Below are positions 33,472-42,973 of a DNA stretch of 64,000 nt, in pieces. The stretch covers positions 62,001 to 126,000 of the forward strand of contig NZ_JACSCH020000002.1 in the NCBI RefSeq assembly GCF_014451325.2, read 5' to 3'. The position numbers and the translations under genes were made by a program. The notes under the pieces were generated by a model, which saw nothing but the letters and a program-made list of their open reading frames with translations, made no database searches and was not told where the DNA came from. The number at the start of each line of letters is the position of its first letter. The first letter of the stretch is position 1. The DNA is from Streptomyces sp. CB02980. GTDB lineage: Bacteria > Actinomycetota > Actinomycetes > Streptomycetales > Streptomycetaceae.

Positions 33472-34848
33472 TTACCAGAAATCGGGCAGGCTGTAGCGAT
33501 AGGTGTTGGTCTGGTGCCAGTAGTGGTTGCCGTCGACCCACACGGCCACGCCCCGCAGGAAGCGCTGGACGGCCGGGACGGGGCAGGCCGCGGCGAGGGC
33601 GGCGGCCTCGGCCTCGAAGTCGCGCATCAGGTCGTTGTGGACCTCGACGGCCTTCAGATAGCCCTCGCGGTCGGAGACGCCTTCGCGGTCGGCGATCACC
33701 ACGGGCAGGTTCAGGTGGTTGCCGGGGCTGTCGAGTTCCTTCATGTACGAGTACAGGTCGTTCACGATGGTGGTCGCGTTCCCGGCGAGCGCGAGGACGC
33801 GCTGCATGGCCGGCTGGGCGTGCAGGTCCGCGGGGAGTTCGTAGCCGCCGACGGTGTCGGTGATGGTGGGGCAGGGGCGGAAGTTGTTGAACTGGCGCAT
33901 CGCCAGGTACTCCCACACCTCCGGCATGTGGTCCGTCTCGGCCCAGGCGGCCTCGGCGAGGTAGCCCATGTGCAGCCGGGCCATGTCGTGCCGGAACCGG
34001 TCGGCCTGCGAGGGGGTCGACTGGTTGACGAAGTACTCCATGGCGGAGCGGTAGGCGCGCCGCGGGGCGTCCGCGTGGAGCGACTCCGCCCACAGCGGCT
34101 GGTACTCGGTCGTCGTGTGGAGCGGGTCCAGCGCGGTGTGCGCGAGGAGGAGCCGTCCGCCGAGGCCGATGGGCGAGCCGCCGTGGTCCTCGCAGTAGCA
34201 GTCGTCGACGGCGTTCTCGGCGACCATCAGGCGCGTGGCGAGCATCAGGTGCTCGACGGTCGGGGCGTCGGGGTGGCAGGCGACCATGTAGCGCCCGACG
34301 GAGAATCCGTCGAACTCGCCCTCCCAGTCCTCGGGGTAGAGCTGCACCTCGTCGAGCGCCCAGGCCTTGATCCTGCGGCTGACCTCGTCCACCCGTACGG
34401 AGTCGGGTTCGGGTACGGGGTGGAAGTAGAGGCCCGGGATCGGCCGGCCCTCCACCGGTGCCGCGGGCGCCGGGGGTTCCGGCAGCTCGGGGACCGCCGC
34501 GCGCCGGGCCAGCGACAGTGCTGCCGTGCCGAGGCCGGTGGGCCCGGGCAGGGCGAACCCCGGCGCGGGTACCGGCGGCGCGGTCACGGCGGCGCCGGCC
34601 GGCGACGCGGGAGCGGCCACCACGGCTGGAGCGACGACGGACGCGTCGGCGACCACGGGCGCGGTGCCGGGCGCGGAAGCGACCACGGGCGCGGTGCCGG
34701 CACCGGTCGCGGCGGCGGCCACGGCCGTGAGAGCGGCTGCCCCGGCCGTTTCGGTGGGAGCGGCCGCCCGTCCGAGGACATGGATCCCGAAGTGGGCGGC
34801 GGCGGTGGGCAGGCTCGACTGCAGAGGGGAAGGCCCGGGTTCGGGCAT
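33472..34848 (-). CDS. 2-Methylisoborneol synthase (class I terpene cyclase; predicted encapsulin cargo)
   Basis: A 458-residue cyclase. The metal-binding motif is DDCYCEDHGG near residue 212, an altered DDxxD, and the second motif is NDLYSYMKE near residue 360. The first 130 residues are disordered and made of Ala, Pro, Val and Thr repeats (APVVASAPGTAPVVADAS style), with two more ordered patches, HFGIHVLGR and GLGTAALSLARRA. In encapsulin-associated MIB synthases this N-terminal extension is the likely targeting region for loading into the shell. AAGGAG precedes the ATG. Converts 2-methyl-GPP to 2-methylisoborneol. Confidence 0.95.
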   Translation of the reverse strand: MPEPGPSPLQSSLPTAAAHFGIHVLGRAAAPTETAGAAALTAVAAAATGAGTAPVVASAPGTAPVVADASVVAPAVVAAPASPAGAAVTAPPVPAPGFALPGPTGLGTAALSLARRAAVPELPEPPAPAAPVEGRPIPGLYFHPVPEPDSVRVDEVSRRIKAWALDEVQLYPEDWEGEFDGFSVGRYMVACHPDAPTVEHLMLATRLMVAENAVDDCYCEDHGGSPIGLGGRLLLAHTALDPLHTTTEYQPLWAESLHADAPRRAYRSAMEYFVNQSTPSQADRFRHDMARLHMGYLAEAAWAETDHMPEVWEYLAMRQFNNFRPCPTITDTVGGYELPADLHAQPAMQRVLALAGNATTIVNDLYSYMKELDSPGNHLNLPVVIADREGVSDREGYLKAVEVHNDLMRDFEAEAAALAAACPVPAVQRFLRGVAVWVDGNHYWHQTNTYRYSLPDFW

Positions 34849-35028
34849 CCGTGACTCCTTGGTGAGGGTGATGGGCTGTCCGGGGTCCCGGGCACGGTCG
34901 GCCGGCCGGCCCGGGACGATCCGGACCCGTCGCGGCCGTCGTGGCGGCCGCGGGACAGGCCCCAGGGGGTGTCCGGCGGATCAGGGTCGGATAGGCCGCG
35001 GCCCCGGCCATGATCCGTGGGACAGGCC
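34849..35028. other. Intergenic spacer within the encapsulin-MIB operon
   Basis: 180 bases without a gene between shell and cyclase genes. GC-rich with a local inverted GGCCGGCCGGCC tract and a direct repeat GGGACAGGCCC at 34952-34962 and 35019-35029. Could contain an internal promoter or attenuator for the cyclase; nothing decisive seen. Confidence 0.5.
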
Positions 35029-36438
35029 CTAGTGCCTGCGGGCGATCTCCACGTTCTCCAGCACGCCCAGCGCGTTCGGCACGAGGATGGCGGCGGAGTA
35101 GTACGTGGTGACGAGGTACGACATGATCGCCTGCTCGCTGATGCCCATGAAGCGCACCGAGAGGCCGGGCTCGTACTCCTCCGGAAGTCCGGTCTGGCGG
35201 AGGCCGATGACGCCCTGGTTGTCCTCGCCGAGGCGCATGGCCAGGATCGAGCTGGTGTTCTCCTTGGTGATCGGGATCTTGTTGCAGGGCAGCAGCGGGA
35301 CTCCGCGCCAGCTCAGGACCTGCTGACCGTCGAGGTCCACGGTGCCCGGGTTGAGGCCGCGGGCGTTCCACTCGCGGCCGATCGCGGCGATCGCCCGGGG
35401 GTGGGCGAGGAAGAGCTTGGTGCCGCGGCGGCGACAGAGGAGCTCGTCGAGGTCGTCCGGGGTGGGCGGGCCGGAGTGGGTCTGGATCCGCTGCTTGAAG
35501 TCGGCGTTGTGGAGGAGGCCGAACTCCCGGTTGTTGATCAGCTCGTGCTCCTGGCGCTCGCGCAGCGCCTCGATGGTGAGCCTGAGCTGCTCCTCGGTCT
35601 GGTTCATCGGCCCGTTGTAGAGGTCGGCGACCCTGGTGTGGACCCGCAGGACGGTTTGGGCGACGGAGAGTTCGTACTCGCGCGGCTTGAGCTCGTAGTC
35701 GACGAAGGCGCCCGGCAGCGCGACCTCGCCGGTGTGACCGGCCGACATCGCGATCTCGGCCTCACCGTGCTTGTTCTGGCGCTGCAGCGGGAGTGAGCTG
35801 AACTCCTCGATGTGGGCCTGGAGGGCCGACGACGAGGCGAGTACCGCGGCGAACTCGGCGCGGGAGAGGGTGAGCAGCGTGCCGGCGGTCTCGGCGGTGG
35901 CGGTGTAGTCCCATCGGGCGTCGGCGTCCAGCAGGGCGTTCTCGCCGAAGCGGTCGCCGTCGGCGAGCACCGCGACGGCCACCTCGTCGTCGTACTTGCC
36001 GAGGGAGGTCTGGTTGATGCGTCCGTGGGCGACGAGGTGGATCTCCTCGGCGGGGGTGCCGCGCGTGACCAGGACCTCGCCGGCACCGAAGTCGCGCTGG
36101 ACGCACCGGCCGGCCAGCGCGTTCAGCACCTCCTCGTCCTCGAAGCCGCGCAGCAGGGCGAGTTCGCCCAGCTCACGGGGGATCACCCGGACGTGCGCCC
36201 CGTCCTGGACGAACTCGATGCGCCCGTCCCCGACGGTGTAGCTCAGCCGGCGGTTGACCCGGTAGGCACCGCCCTTGGTCTCGACCCAGGGGAGCATCCG
36301 CAGCAGCCAGCGGGAGCTGATCTCCTGCATCTGCGGGGCGGACTTGGTCGTGGTGGCGAGGTTCCGGGCAGCGGCGGTACTGAGGCTGGACTGCTTCGGG
36401 GTGTCCTGCTGTGCTTCCGGGCTCGTGTCAACGGTCAT
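35029..36438 (-). CDS. Family 2B encapsulin shell protein with cyclic-nucleotide-binding domain (EshA-like)
   Basis: A 469-residue protein starting at ATG 36438 behind GAAGGAGAG. A cNMP-binding domain is inserted near residues 90-235 ([23 protein letters not shown]..., [33 protein letters not shown]). HK97-like shell segments lie around it ([32 protein letters not shown] and the long C-terminal part with [42 protein letters not shown]). This is the EshA-type protein now placed in family 2B encapsulins. It heads the operon with the MIB synthase and methyltransferase, so the compartment should enclose the terpene cyclase and may respond to cyclic nucleotides. Confidence 0.92.
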   Translation of the reverse strand: MTVDTSPEAQQDTPKQSSLSTAAARNLATTTKSAPQMQEISSRWLLRMLPWVETKGGAYRVNRRLSYTVGDGRIEFVQDGAHVRVIPRELGELALLRGFEDEEVLNALAGRCVQRDFGAGEVLVTRGTPAEEIHLVAHGRINQTSLGKYDDEVAVAVLADGDRFGENALLDADARWDYTATAETAGTLLTLSRAEFAAVLASSSALQAHIEEFSSLPLQRQNKHGEAEIAMSAGHTGEVALPGAFVDYELKPREYELSVAQTVLRVHTRVADLYNGPMNQTEEQLRLTIEALRERQEHELINNREFGLLHNADFKQRIQTHSGPPTPDDLDELLCRRRGTKLFLAHPRAIAAIGREWNARGLNPGTVDLDGQQVLSWRGVPLLPCNKIPITKENTSSILAMRLGEDNQGVIGLRQTGLPEEYEPGLSVRFMGISEQAIMSYLVTTYYSAAILVPNALGVLENVEIARRH

Positions 36439-36638
36439 GGGGCGGGCTCTCCTTCGCAGGGGGGTGGTGACCGGCACACGGGTGCCCCGGTCAGTGAGGG
36501 AGGAGGAAATCGAGAACGCAGTGAAGCCGGTGAAGACAGGGAAAAGCGGTGAAAGGGGAGAAAGAAGGATGAAGCTCTGGGAATCCGTCCAGATCCCGGG
36601 GAACAGTAACGGCCGGTGACCCCCGTACACCTCATCGG

Positions 36639-36683
36639 TTCGAGGGCATTACCTCGAAACGGGGATCTTGCTCTTTTCGAGGT
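36639..36683. promoter_or_regulatory. Alternating TTCGAGG / CCTCGAA repeats upstream of the encapsulin operon
   Basis: TTCGAGG (36639-36645), CCTCGAAA (36652-36659) and TTTCGAGG (36675-36682) form two nested inverted repeats in a relatively AT-rich stretch about 200 bases upstream of the shell gene. Their regular arrangement suggests a regulator-binding region. TCGAG-like heptamers are also the kind of element bound by SARP proteins, but the binder is unknown. The rest of 36439-37116 shows no intact gene. Confidence 0.5.
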
Positions 36684-36935
36684 TTAACCCGGTGATCTGC
36701 GACATTCGGGCCATGTGGCCGAGAGCCCATGGCTCGAACCGCCGTTCCGTCCACTTCCCGTTCGAGAATCGCGTCAACGTTCGGCCCGTCCCCGACGGAG
36801 ACTTCCGTGCACCCGTTCACAACGGGCGCAAATCGATCTCTCTTGAGACAAACCAGTCCTCTCCGGCTAGATTCGACTTCCAGTCATCTCTCGTCGCTCC
36901 AAGGGGTGGGCATGCAGGCCGGCGAACCCGCCGAA

Positions 36936-37113
36936 GACGAACGGAGAGAAGCGGGGGCCCGCCCCGACCGACCTCTCCCGGCCGGCCGCGGACAGCGGCA
37001 CGGTCACCCCGGCCCTCGTGCCGTGGAAATCCTGCGGGGCGTTCGTGAGCGCCGCCCTCGGCGTCCACACCCTGTCGTACGCCCCCTCCGCGATCTTCGA
37101 CTACGCGAGGTAG
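36936..37113 (+). pseudogene. Remnant of an NhaC-type Na+/H+ antiporter gene (C-terminal fragment)
   Basis: The frame ending at TAG 37111-37113 reads TDLSRPAADSGTVTPALVPW and then KSCGAFVSAALGVHTLSYAPSAIFDY, which follows the conserved C-terminal region of NhaC antiporters (LSR...D.GTVT..L.PW..CGA....LGV). No start codon or transmembrane remainder exists upstream; stops occur in this frame at 36844 and 36868. It ends three bases before the ArcD-type gene. Probably a relic left by a rearrangement. Confidence 0.6.
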
Positions 37114-37116
37114 GTC

Positions 37117-38577
37117 ATGTCGAACGCTGATACCGGAACAGACGCCACCGCCGCCGGGTCCCCTCCGGCGGCCAAACTGACGCTCGTCACCCTGACCGCG
37201 ATGGTCGTCGGCTCCATGGTCGGCGCCGGCGTCTTCTCGCTGCCCCGGCGGTTCGCGCAGGAGACGGGTGTCGCGGGCGCACTGATCGCCTGGGCGATCG
37301 CCGGCTTCGGCATGCTGATGCTCGCCTTCGTCTTCCAGGCGCTCGCGGTGCGCCGCCCGGACCTGGACGCCGGTGTCTACGCGTACGCGAAGGCCGGTTT
37401 CGGCGAGTACCTGGGCTTCTTCTCGGCGTTCGGCTACTGGGCGAGCGCCTGCGTCGGCAACGTGACGTACTGGGTACTCATCATGTCGACGATCGGCGCG
37501 ATCTGGCCGGCGCTCGGCGACGGCGACACCGCCCTCGCGATCATCCTGTCCTCGGCCGGGCTGTGGGCGTTCTTCCTGCTCATCCGGCGCGGGGTGAAGG
37601 AGGCCGCCGCGATCAACCGGATCGTGACGGCGGCCAAGGTCGTGCCCATCATCGTCTTCGTCATCCTGGCCCTCTTCTTCTTCGACGCGTCCGTCTTCGC
37701 CGACAACTGGGGTGGCGCCGACTACGCCGGCTCGCTCTTCAACCAGGTCCGCGGCACCATGCTCGCCACCGTCTTCGTCTTCCTCGGGGTCGAGGGCGCC
37801 AGCGTCTACTCCCGGCACGCCAAGCGCCGCGAGGACGTGGGCCGGGCGACGATCCTCGGCTTCCTCAGCGTCTTCGCCGTCTTCGCCTCGGTGACCATCG
37901 TGTCGTACGGCATCATGCCGATGAGCGAGATCGCCGAGCTGCGGCAGCCCTCCATGGCGGGGGTCCTGGAGGCGGCCGTCGGCACCTGGGGCAAGGTCTT
38001 CGTCAGCGTCGGCCTCATCATCTCCGTCCTCGGCGCCTATCTCGCCTGGACCCTGATGGCCGCCGAGGTGCTCTTCGTGGCGGCCAAGGACGAGGACATG
38101 CCGCGCTTCCTGGGGCGCTCCAGCGGCGACGACGTGCCCGTGCCCGCCCTGCTGATGACCACGGCCCTCAGCCAGGTCGTCCTCGTCGTCACGGCGTTCT
38201 CCGACGACGCCTTCAACTTCGCCCTCGACCTGACCAGCGCGCTCAGCCTGATCCCGTTCCTGCTCGCCGCCGCGTTCGCGGTGAAGATCGCGGTGAGACC
38301 CGAGCGGGAGAAGGTGGCGGGCCGGAGCACCCGGGCCGAGCTGGTCATGGCCGCCCTCGCCACGGTGTACACGGCGTTCCTGCTGTTCGCGGCCGGGCTC
38401 AAGTTCGTCCTGGTCTCCTTCATCATCTACGCGCCCGCGACCTTCCTGTTCGTCAAGGCCCGGCGCGAGCAGGGCAGACAGCTCTTCTCCCCGCGCGAGC
38501 TGGTGATCCTCGTCGTCTCGATCGCCGGCGCCGTCATGGGCGTCGTGGCCCTCGCGGCCGGCTGGATCAGCCTCTGA
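37117..38577 (+). CDS. arcD: Arginine/ornithine antiporter, APC family (ArcD-type)
   Basis: A 486-residue membrane protein with about twelve to thirteen hydrophobic segments and the APC N-terminal motif [27 protein letters not shown]. Typical of basic amino-acid antiporters that exchange arginine for ornithine. It is followed 59 bases later by arginine deiminase, which supports the arginine role. No arcB or arcC is adjacent, so ornithine or citrulline metabolism must be completed elsewhere. Start ATG 37117. Confidence 0.85.
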   Translation: MSNADTGTDATAAGSPPAAKLTLVTLTAMVVGSMVGAGVFSLPRRFAQETGVAGALIAWAIAGFGMLMLAFVFQALAVRRPDLDAGVYAYAKAGFGEYLGFFSAFGYWASACVGNVTYWVLIMSTIGAIWPALGDGDTALAIILSSAGLWAFFLLIRRGVKEAAAINRIVTAAKVVPIIVFVILALFFFDASVFADNWGGADYAGSLFNQVRGTMLATVFVFLGVEGASVYSRHAKRREDVGRATILGFLSVFAVFASVTIVSYGIMPMSEIAELRQPSMAGVLEAAVGTWGKVFVSVGLIISVLGAYLAWTLMAAEVLFVAAKDEDMPRFLGRSSGDDVPVPALLMTTALSQVVLVVTAFSDDAFNFALDLTSALSLIPFLLAAAFAVKIAVRPEREKVAGRSTRAELVMAALATVYTAFLLFAAGLKFVLVSFIIYAPATFLFVKARREQGRQLFSPRELVILVVSIAGAVMGVVALAAGWISL

Positions 38578-38636
38578 GCCCGCCGCGTCGTCCTCCGACC
38601 CGGTCCCCTCGTCACCCCGTACCCGAAAGGCCCCGC

Positions 38637-39899
38637 ATGACCAGCAACGACGCTTCCGCCAAGCCCGCGCTCGGCGTGTACTCCGAGGTCGGACGGCTCC
38701 GCAAGGTCCTTGTCTGCTCCCCGGGGCTCGCCCACCGCCGGCTGACCCCGACCAACTCGGACGACCTGCTGTTCGACGACGTGATGTGGGTGGAGAACGC
38801 CCAGCGCGACCACGCCGACTTCGTCAACAAGCTGACCCAGCGGGGCGTCGAGGTCGTGGAGCTGCACCATCTGCTCACCGAGACGATGGCGATCCCCGAG
38901 GCGCGCGCCTGGCTCCTCGACCGGAAGATCATCGCCAACGAGGTCGGCCTGGGCCTCATCGACGACACCCGCGCCTTCCTGGACTCCGTCGCGTCCCGTG
39001 ATCTGGCCGAGTACCTGATCGGCGGCCTGTCGACGGCCGACCTGCCCGACGCGTTCCGTTCCGGATACGTCTCCCTGGCCCGCGAGGCCACCGGGGTACG
39101 CGAGTACCTGATGCCGCCGCTGCCGAACACGCTCTACACCCGCGACACCACCTGCTGGCTGTACGGCGGCGTGACCCTCAACCCGCTGTACTGGCCGGCG
39201 CGGCACGGCGAGACCCTGCTCATGAAGGCGATCTACACCTTCCACCCCGACTACAAGGACGCCACCGTCTGGTGGGGCGACCCCGAGCAGGACTGGGGAC
39301 AGGCCACCTTCGAGGGCGGCGACATCATGCCCGTCGGCAACGGCGTGGTCCTCATGGGCATGAGCGAACGCACCTCCCGGCAGGCCATCACCCAGGTCGC
39401 CGCCTCGCTGTTCGAGAGAGGCGCGGCCGACCGGGTCATCGTCGCGGGCATGCCGAAACTGCGCGCCGCGATGCACCTGGACACCGTCTTCACCTTCGCC
39501 GACCGGGACATCGTCACGCTCTACCCGAAGATCATGGACTCGGTCCACACCTTCACGCTGCGGCCCGGCGACAAGGCGCCCGGCGTGGACATCACCGACG
39601 AGGGCGGCACCCCGTTCGTGGACGTGGTCGCCAAGGGCCTCGGTCTGCCGAAGCTCCAGGTCATCGAGACCGGCGGCGACGTGTACGCCTCCGAGCGGCA
39701 GCAGTGGGACAGCGGCAACAACGCCGTCGCCCTCGAACCCGGCGTCGTCTTCACGTACGACCGCAACACCCAGACCAACACGCTGCTGCGCAAGGCGGGC
39801 GTCGAGGTCATCACCATCGTGGGCGCCGAACTCGGCCGGGGGCGCGGCGGCGGCCACTGCATGACGTGCCCGCTGATCCGGGACGCCGTCGAGTTCTGA
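38637..39899 (+). CDS. arcA: Arginine deiminase
   Basis: A 420-residue enzyme with the guanidino-modifying fold. The nucleophile cysteine is in the C-terminal [14 protein letters not shown]; other active-site segments are TFEGGDIM and [11 protein letters not shown]. Catalyses arginine to citrulline plus ammonia in the cytoplasm. Start ATG 38637, ribosome site GAAAGG. Pairs with the antiporter upstream; a hairpin terminator follows. Confidence 0.95.
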   Translation: MTSNDASAKPALGVYSEVGRLRKVLVCSPGLAHRRLTPTNSDDLLFDDVMWVENAQRDHADFVNKLTQRGVEVVELHHLLTETMAIPEARAWLLDRKIIANEVGLGLIDDTRAFLDSVASRDLAEYLIGGLSTADLPDAFRSGYVSLAREATGVREYLMPPLPNTLYTRDTTCWLYGGVTLNPLYWPARHGETLLMKAIYTFHPDYKDATVWWGDPEQDWGQATFEGGDIMPVGNGVVLMGMSERTSRQAITQVAASLFERGAADRVIVAGMPKLRAAMHLDTVFTFADRDIVTLYPKIMDSVHTFTLRPGDKAPGVDITDEGGTPFVDVVAKGLGLPKLQVIETGGDVYASERQQWDSGNNAVALEPGVVFTYDRNTQTNTLLRKAGVEVITIVGAELGRGRGGGHCMTCPLIRDAVEF

Positions 39900-39910
39900 C
39901 CACGCGCGAA

Positions 39911-39947
39911 CGAACCGGCCACCCCCGTGGAAGGGATGGCCGGTTCG
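39911..39947. terminator. Terminator between arcA and DUF1269 gene
   Basis: Inverted repeat CGAACCGGCCA / TGGCCGGTTCG (11-base arms, 15-base loop) between convergent genes. Confidence 0.8.
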
Positions 39948-39963
39948 GCGCGTCACGGGCAGG

Positions 39964-40467
39964 TCAGCCGGTCGAGTCGGGGCCCGCCAGCTGCTCGGCG
40001 AGCTCCCGCTCGCTCTCCTCCGACAGCGAGGTCTTGAGCACGGTTCCGCCGAACTGCTCCACGGCCGCGGCGAACTTGTCCTCGGCGACCGCCGACGCCA
40101 TGACCACGACGGCGGACGAACCGGGCGTCAGCAGCGACTGGACCTTGTCGCGGAACTTGTTGTCGACGCCCATCTGGTTCAGCTTGCCGATGAGTCCGCC
40201 GACGGCGGCGCCCACCACGCCGATCCCCGGCGTGAGGATGATCATGCCGAAGACCATGCCCCAGAGGGCGCCGGCGGTGGCCGAGAGGGCGGCCTCCCCC
40301 TTCCTCCTCGCCGGGGTGTCCACATGGGTCTTGCCGTCCGCGTCCACCGAGACGACGGCGAGTCCGGTCAGTTCGATCGCGTGGCTGTCCCCGAGCTTCT
40401 GCACCTCCGCGAAGACCCTGTTCGCGACGGCGCGATCGTCGTAGCCGAGGACGATGAGTTCGGACAT
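39964..40467 (-). CDS. DUF1269 family protein, copy 1
   Basis: A 167-residue protein with MSELIVLGYDDRAVANRVFAEV at the start, GLAVVSVDADGKTHVDT, a glycine-rich hydrophobic hairpin (LWGMVFGMIILTPGIGVVGAAVGGLIGKL, about residues 68-96) and the ending GGTVLKTSLSEESERELAEQLAG. This is the DUF1269 pattern of small proteins with a membrane-inserting glycine-zipper. Clear paralogue of the 42348-42836 gene. Follows the lipoprotein gene by 29 bases on the same strand. Function unknown; such genes are often stress-related. Confidence 0.85.
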   Translation of the reverse strand: MSELIVLGYDDRAVANRVFAEVQKLGDSHAIELTGLAVVSVDADGKTHVDTPARRKGEAALSATAGALWGMVFGMIILTPGIGVVGAAVGGLIGKLNQMGVDNKFRDKVQSLLTPGSSAVVVMASAVAEDKFAAAVEQFGGTVLKTSLSEESERELAEQLAGPDSTG

Positions 40468-40496
40468 ACGGCTCTCCTCCTGTGTCAGTCCTGGCG

Positions 40497-41138
40497 TCAG
40501 TACCGCTGTGCCTTGGTGAGCCTCGGGGTCAGCACCGGCTCGGGGGGCTGCCGGCTGATCACCAACGGCTGTTGGCGTTCGCCCGGTTCGAGATCCTCCA
40601 CGCCGACGAACTGCGTCTCGACGACCTTGCCCGAGGGGTCGAGGAAGTCGACCTGCACGGCGTAGGAGGCTTCCTCGTCCGTCGTGTTGGTGATGTTCAG
40701 GACGACCGTCAGTACGCCGCCGGTGTCCGCACGGGGCTTGCCGGTCATCGCGACCTCGTTCAGCGCGTTGCCCGGGGCCTTCACGTCCTTCAGCTCGTCC
40801 TCGGCCTCCTGGCGCCTGCGCTCGATCTCCGCGCCGATGGACGCCTTGCGCTCGGCCTCCCGTGCGGAGGCCGAGGCCGCCGCCGAGGAGGCGGACGCGC
40901 GGGCGGATTCGACCGCCGCCGCGCCCGACGAGGCGACGGAGGAGGGCAGTTCGCCCGAGAAGCCGGCCGTGTCGGGGGCCGTGGGGCGTTCGCTGAAGGC
41001 GGGGCCGCCGGTGTCGTCGTTCCCGGTGTCGCAGGACACGAGGCCGGCCGCGCCGAGGGCCGTGACGACGACGGCCGCGGCCGCGCTCACCGCCCGTGCG
41101 CGGACCGCCCGTCTCGCGCGCGCCGATGTGGGGTTCAC
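40497..41138 (-). CDS. Putative lipoprotein with Ala/Ser-rich coiled region and beta domain
   Basis: A 213-residue protein starting at GTG 41138 with AGAGGA upstream. Arg-rich N-region, hydrophobic stretch and lipobox GLVSC (Cys 36) predict membrane anchoring on the outside. Residues about 65-125 are Ala/Ser/Glu-rich and helical (SASSAAASASAREAERKASIGAEIERRRQEAEDEL). A C-terminal beta domain follows (GGVLTVVLNITNTTDEEASYAVQVDFLDPSGKVVETQFVGVEDLEPGE), like FxLYD-type extracellular domains. Probably co-transcribed with the DUF1269 gene downstream. Confidence 0.75.
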   Translation of the reverse strand: MNPTSARARRAVRARAVSAAAAVVVTALGAAGLVSCDTGNDDTGGPAFSERPTAPDTAGFSGELPSSVASSGAAAVESARASASSAAASASAREAERKASIGAEIERRRQEAEDELKDVKAPGNALNEVAMTGKPRADTGGVLTVVLNITNTTDEEASYAVQVDFLDPSGKVVETQFVGVEDLEPGERQQPLVISRQPPEPVLTPRLTKAQRY

Positions 41139-41203
41139 AGGATGCGTCCTCTTCTCGTGAGCGTTCGTCGTACGGTCGGTGTGCGGTCTCGGTGGGTTCG
41201 TCG

Positions 41204-42298
41204 TCAGTAGCGCAGGACGCCGGCGATGCGGCCCATGTCGAGCAGGGTGTCGTCGCGGACGAACTGGACCTCGGCGCCGGTGTCGAGGGCCCGCTCGACG
41301 ATCTCGTCGACCATGTCGTCCCGTGACCCGGGCTCGGAGGGCTCGGCGGGTTCCAGATGGCCGCCCTCGTCGCGTACGACGGTCCGGTAGTGGTCCTCGA
41401 CGGCGAGCAGCCGGATCCGGCCCTCCTTCACGGCCTGCCACACCTCGTCGATGCCGCCGGCGAACTCGCGGCGTCCCCGCGCGGCGTCGAGCTCGGCCAG
41501 GACGGTGGTCGCCGCGGCGTTCTCGCGGGCGATGCGGGCGGGCTCGACGGCCTCCTGGACCGCGGTGGCCGGACCCTTCGCGAGCCCTCCGTGGTGGACG
41601 GGTGTCGCGCCCGGCTGGAGCGGTCCGGTGTCCTCGAGGAGCGCGAGGGCGGCGGGTTCACCGATCACGTACAGCGGGCGCGGCGCCGAGGCGAGGACCG
41701 CGCGCAGGGCCGTGTGCGCCTCGCGCAGGAACTGGCGGGTGGCCTCGTCCTGGAAGGTGCTGGGCAGGTCGCCGATGCGCTCCTTGCGCTCCGCGTCCGG
41801 GTCTTCGAGGCTGCGGGTGAGCGGGAAGCCGTCCCCGGTGTGCTCGGTGACCCGCTCGGGGCTGCCGCTCCACAGCGAGACGCGGTCGGCCGAGACCGCG
41901 AGCGCCCAGGAGGGCTGCTCGGCGGCCTGGGCGGCGACGAGGTTCCGGGTGAGGAAGGTGTCGGCGATGACGACGCGCTCGGGAACCGAGCGGGCCACCT
42001 TCCACACGTAGTGCTCCCCCGGGGCCACGAAGATGACCAGGCCGTCCTCGGCATGCGCGAGGTCGGCCTCGGCCACCGCACGGCTCAGCTGGTCCACGAC
42101 GTCGGCACGCCGTTCGCGGGTCACCGCCGGGTCGTCCTGGATCGCCTTCTCCGCCGCGGCCACGAGGTTGCGGAGCCGTACGGGGTCCTGGGTGTTGTCC
42201 GGCTCACGGCGGTGGGTGGGCATCACGAGGGACAGGGCGGGGTACGGGCGGGGCTGTCGCAGCTTCGCGAGTACGTCGCTGCTGAGCGCGGGGTCCAT
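41204..42298 (-). CDS. baeRF-like (bacterial archaeo-eukaryotic release-factor-like) protein
   Basis: A 364-residue protein with LSLVMPTHRREPDNTQDPVRLRNLVAAAEKAI near the start, VIADTFLTRNLVAAQ, a middle beta region, REAHTALRAVLASAPRPLYVIGEPAALALLEDTGPL, and the end VQFVRDDTLLDMGRIAGVLRY. This matches the bacterial proteins with an eRF1 domain 2/3-like fold (baeRF families), proposed to rescue or modify ribosomes. The assignment is from pattern recognition. It lies between the lipoprotein and the second DUF1269 gene on the same strand with short gaps, suggesting one operon. Confidence 0.6.
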   Translation of the reverse strand: MDPALSSDVLAKLRQPRPYPALSLVMPTHRREPDNTQDPVRLRNLVAAAEKAIQDDPAVTRERRADVVDQLSRAVAEADLAHAEDGLVIFVAPGEHYVWKVARSVPERVVIADTFLTRNLVAAQAAEQPSWALAVSADRVSLWSGSPERVTEHTGDGFPLTRSLEDPDAERKERIGDLPSTFQDEATRQFLREAHTALRAVLASAPRPLYVIGEPAALALLEDTGPLQPGATPVHHGGLAKGPATAVQEAVEPARIARENAAATTVLAELDAARGRREFAGGIDEVWQAVKEGRIRLLAVEDHYRTVVRDEGGHLEPAEPSEPGSRDDMVDEIVERALDTGAEVQFVRDDTLLDMGRIAGVLRY

Positions 42299-42347
42299 GA
42301 GGAAGCCTTCCTGACGAATTCCGGCGGTACCGCGGTGGGGCGGCCGG

Positions 42348-42836
42348 CTACTGGGGGCCGGCGAGCTGCTCGGCCAGTTCCTTCTCGTCCTCGTCGCTGA
42401 GCGAGGTCTTGAGGACGGTTCCGCCGTGGGGCCGCATGGCCACGGTGAACTTGTCGTCGGTGACCTTCGAGGCCATGATCACGACGGCGGCCGAACCGGG
42501 CTTGAGGAGGTCCTCCACCTGCTGGCGGAACCGGTCGTCGACGCCGGACTTGCTGATCTTCCCGACGAGGCCGCCGAGGGCGGCTCCGGTCAGGAGTCCC
42601 ACACCGGGGAGCAGGAAGAGCAGGCCGAAGATGGCTCCCCACACGGCACCGGAGGTGGCGGAGACACCGACGACGCGGCTGTCGGTGTCGACGTGGGTGC
42701 TGCCGTCGGCGTCGACGGAGACGATCGCGAGTCCGTTGAGATGCACGACGTAGTCGCGTTGCAGCTCCTGCACCGTGTCGTACGCCTGCCCGGCCACCCG
42801 GGGGTCGTCGTATCCGATGACGATGAGCTCAGCCAT
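42348..42836 (-). CDS. DUF1269 family protein, copy 2
   Basis: A 162-residue paralogue of the 39964-40467 gene: MAELIVIGYDDPRVAGQAYDTV, GLAIVSVDADGSTHVDT, hydrophobic glycine-rich hairpin (VWGAIFGLLFLLPGVGLLTGAALGGLVGKI) and GGTVLKTSLSDEDEKELAEQLAG. Start ATG 42836 behind AGGAGG. First gene of the run ending at copy 1. Confidence 0.85.
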   Translation of the reverse strand: MAELIVIGYDDPRVAGQAYDTVQELQRDYVVHLNGLAIVSVDADGSTHVDTDSRVVGVSATSGAVWGAIFGLLFLLPGVGLLTGAALGGLVGKISKSGVDDRFRQQVEDLLKPGSAAVVIMASKVTDDKFTVAMRPHGGTVLKTSLSDEDEKELAEQLAGPQ

Positions 42837-42973
42837 TCCCGCCTCCTGGGAGAAGGGGCCATGAAGTGTCATCGTGTCCCGATATGTCCACCCTCGCGAC
42901 TCGGTGTTCCCCTCAACGGGCGTAGGGGATTCACCAGGGCGCACAGCCCCGCGACCCGGCGGCCGGCGGCGGT

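Noticed and set aside
36632..36820. 62-residue minus-strand frame upstream of the encapsulin gene
   Set aside because: Overlaps the TTCGAGG repeat region, has no ribosome site and no recognisable features.
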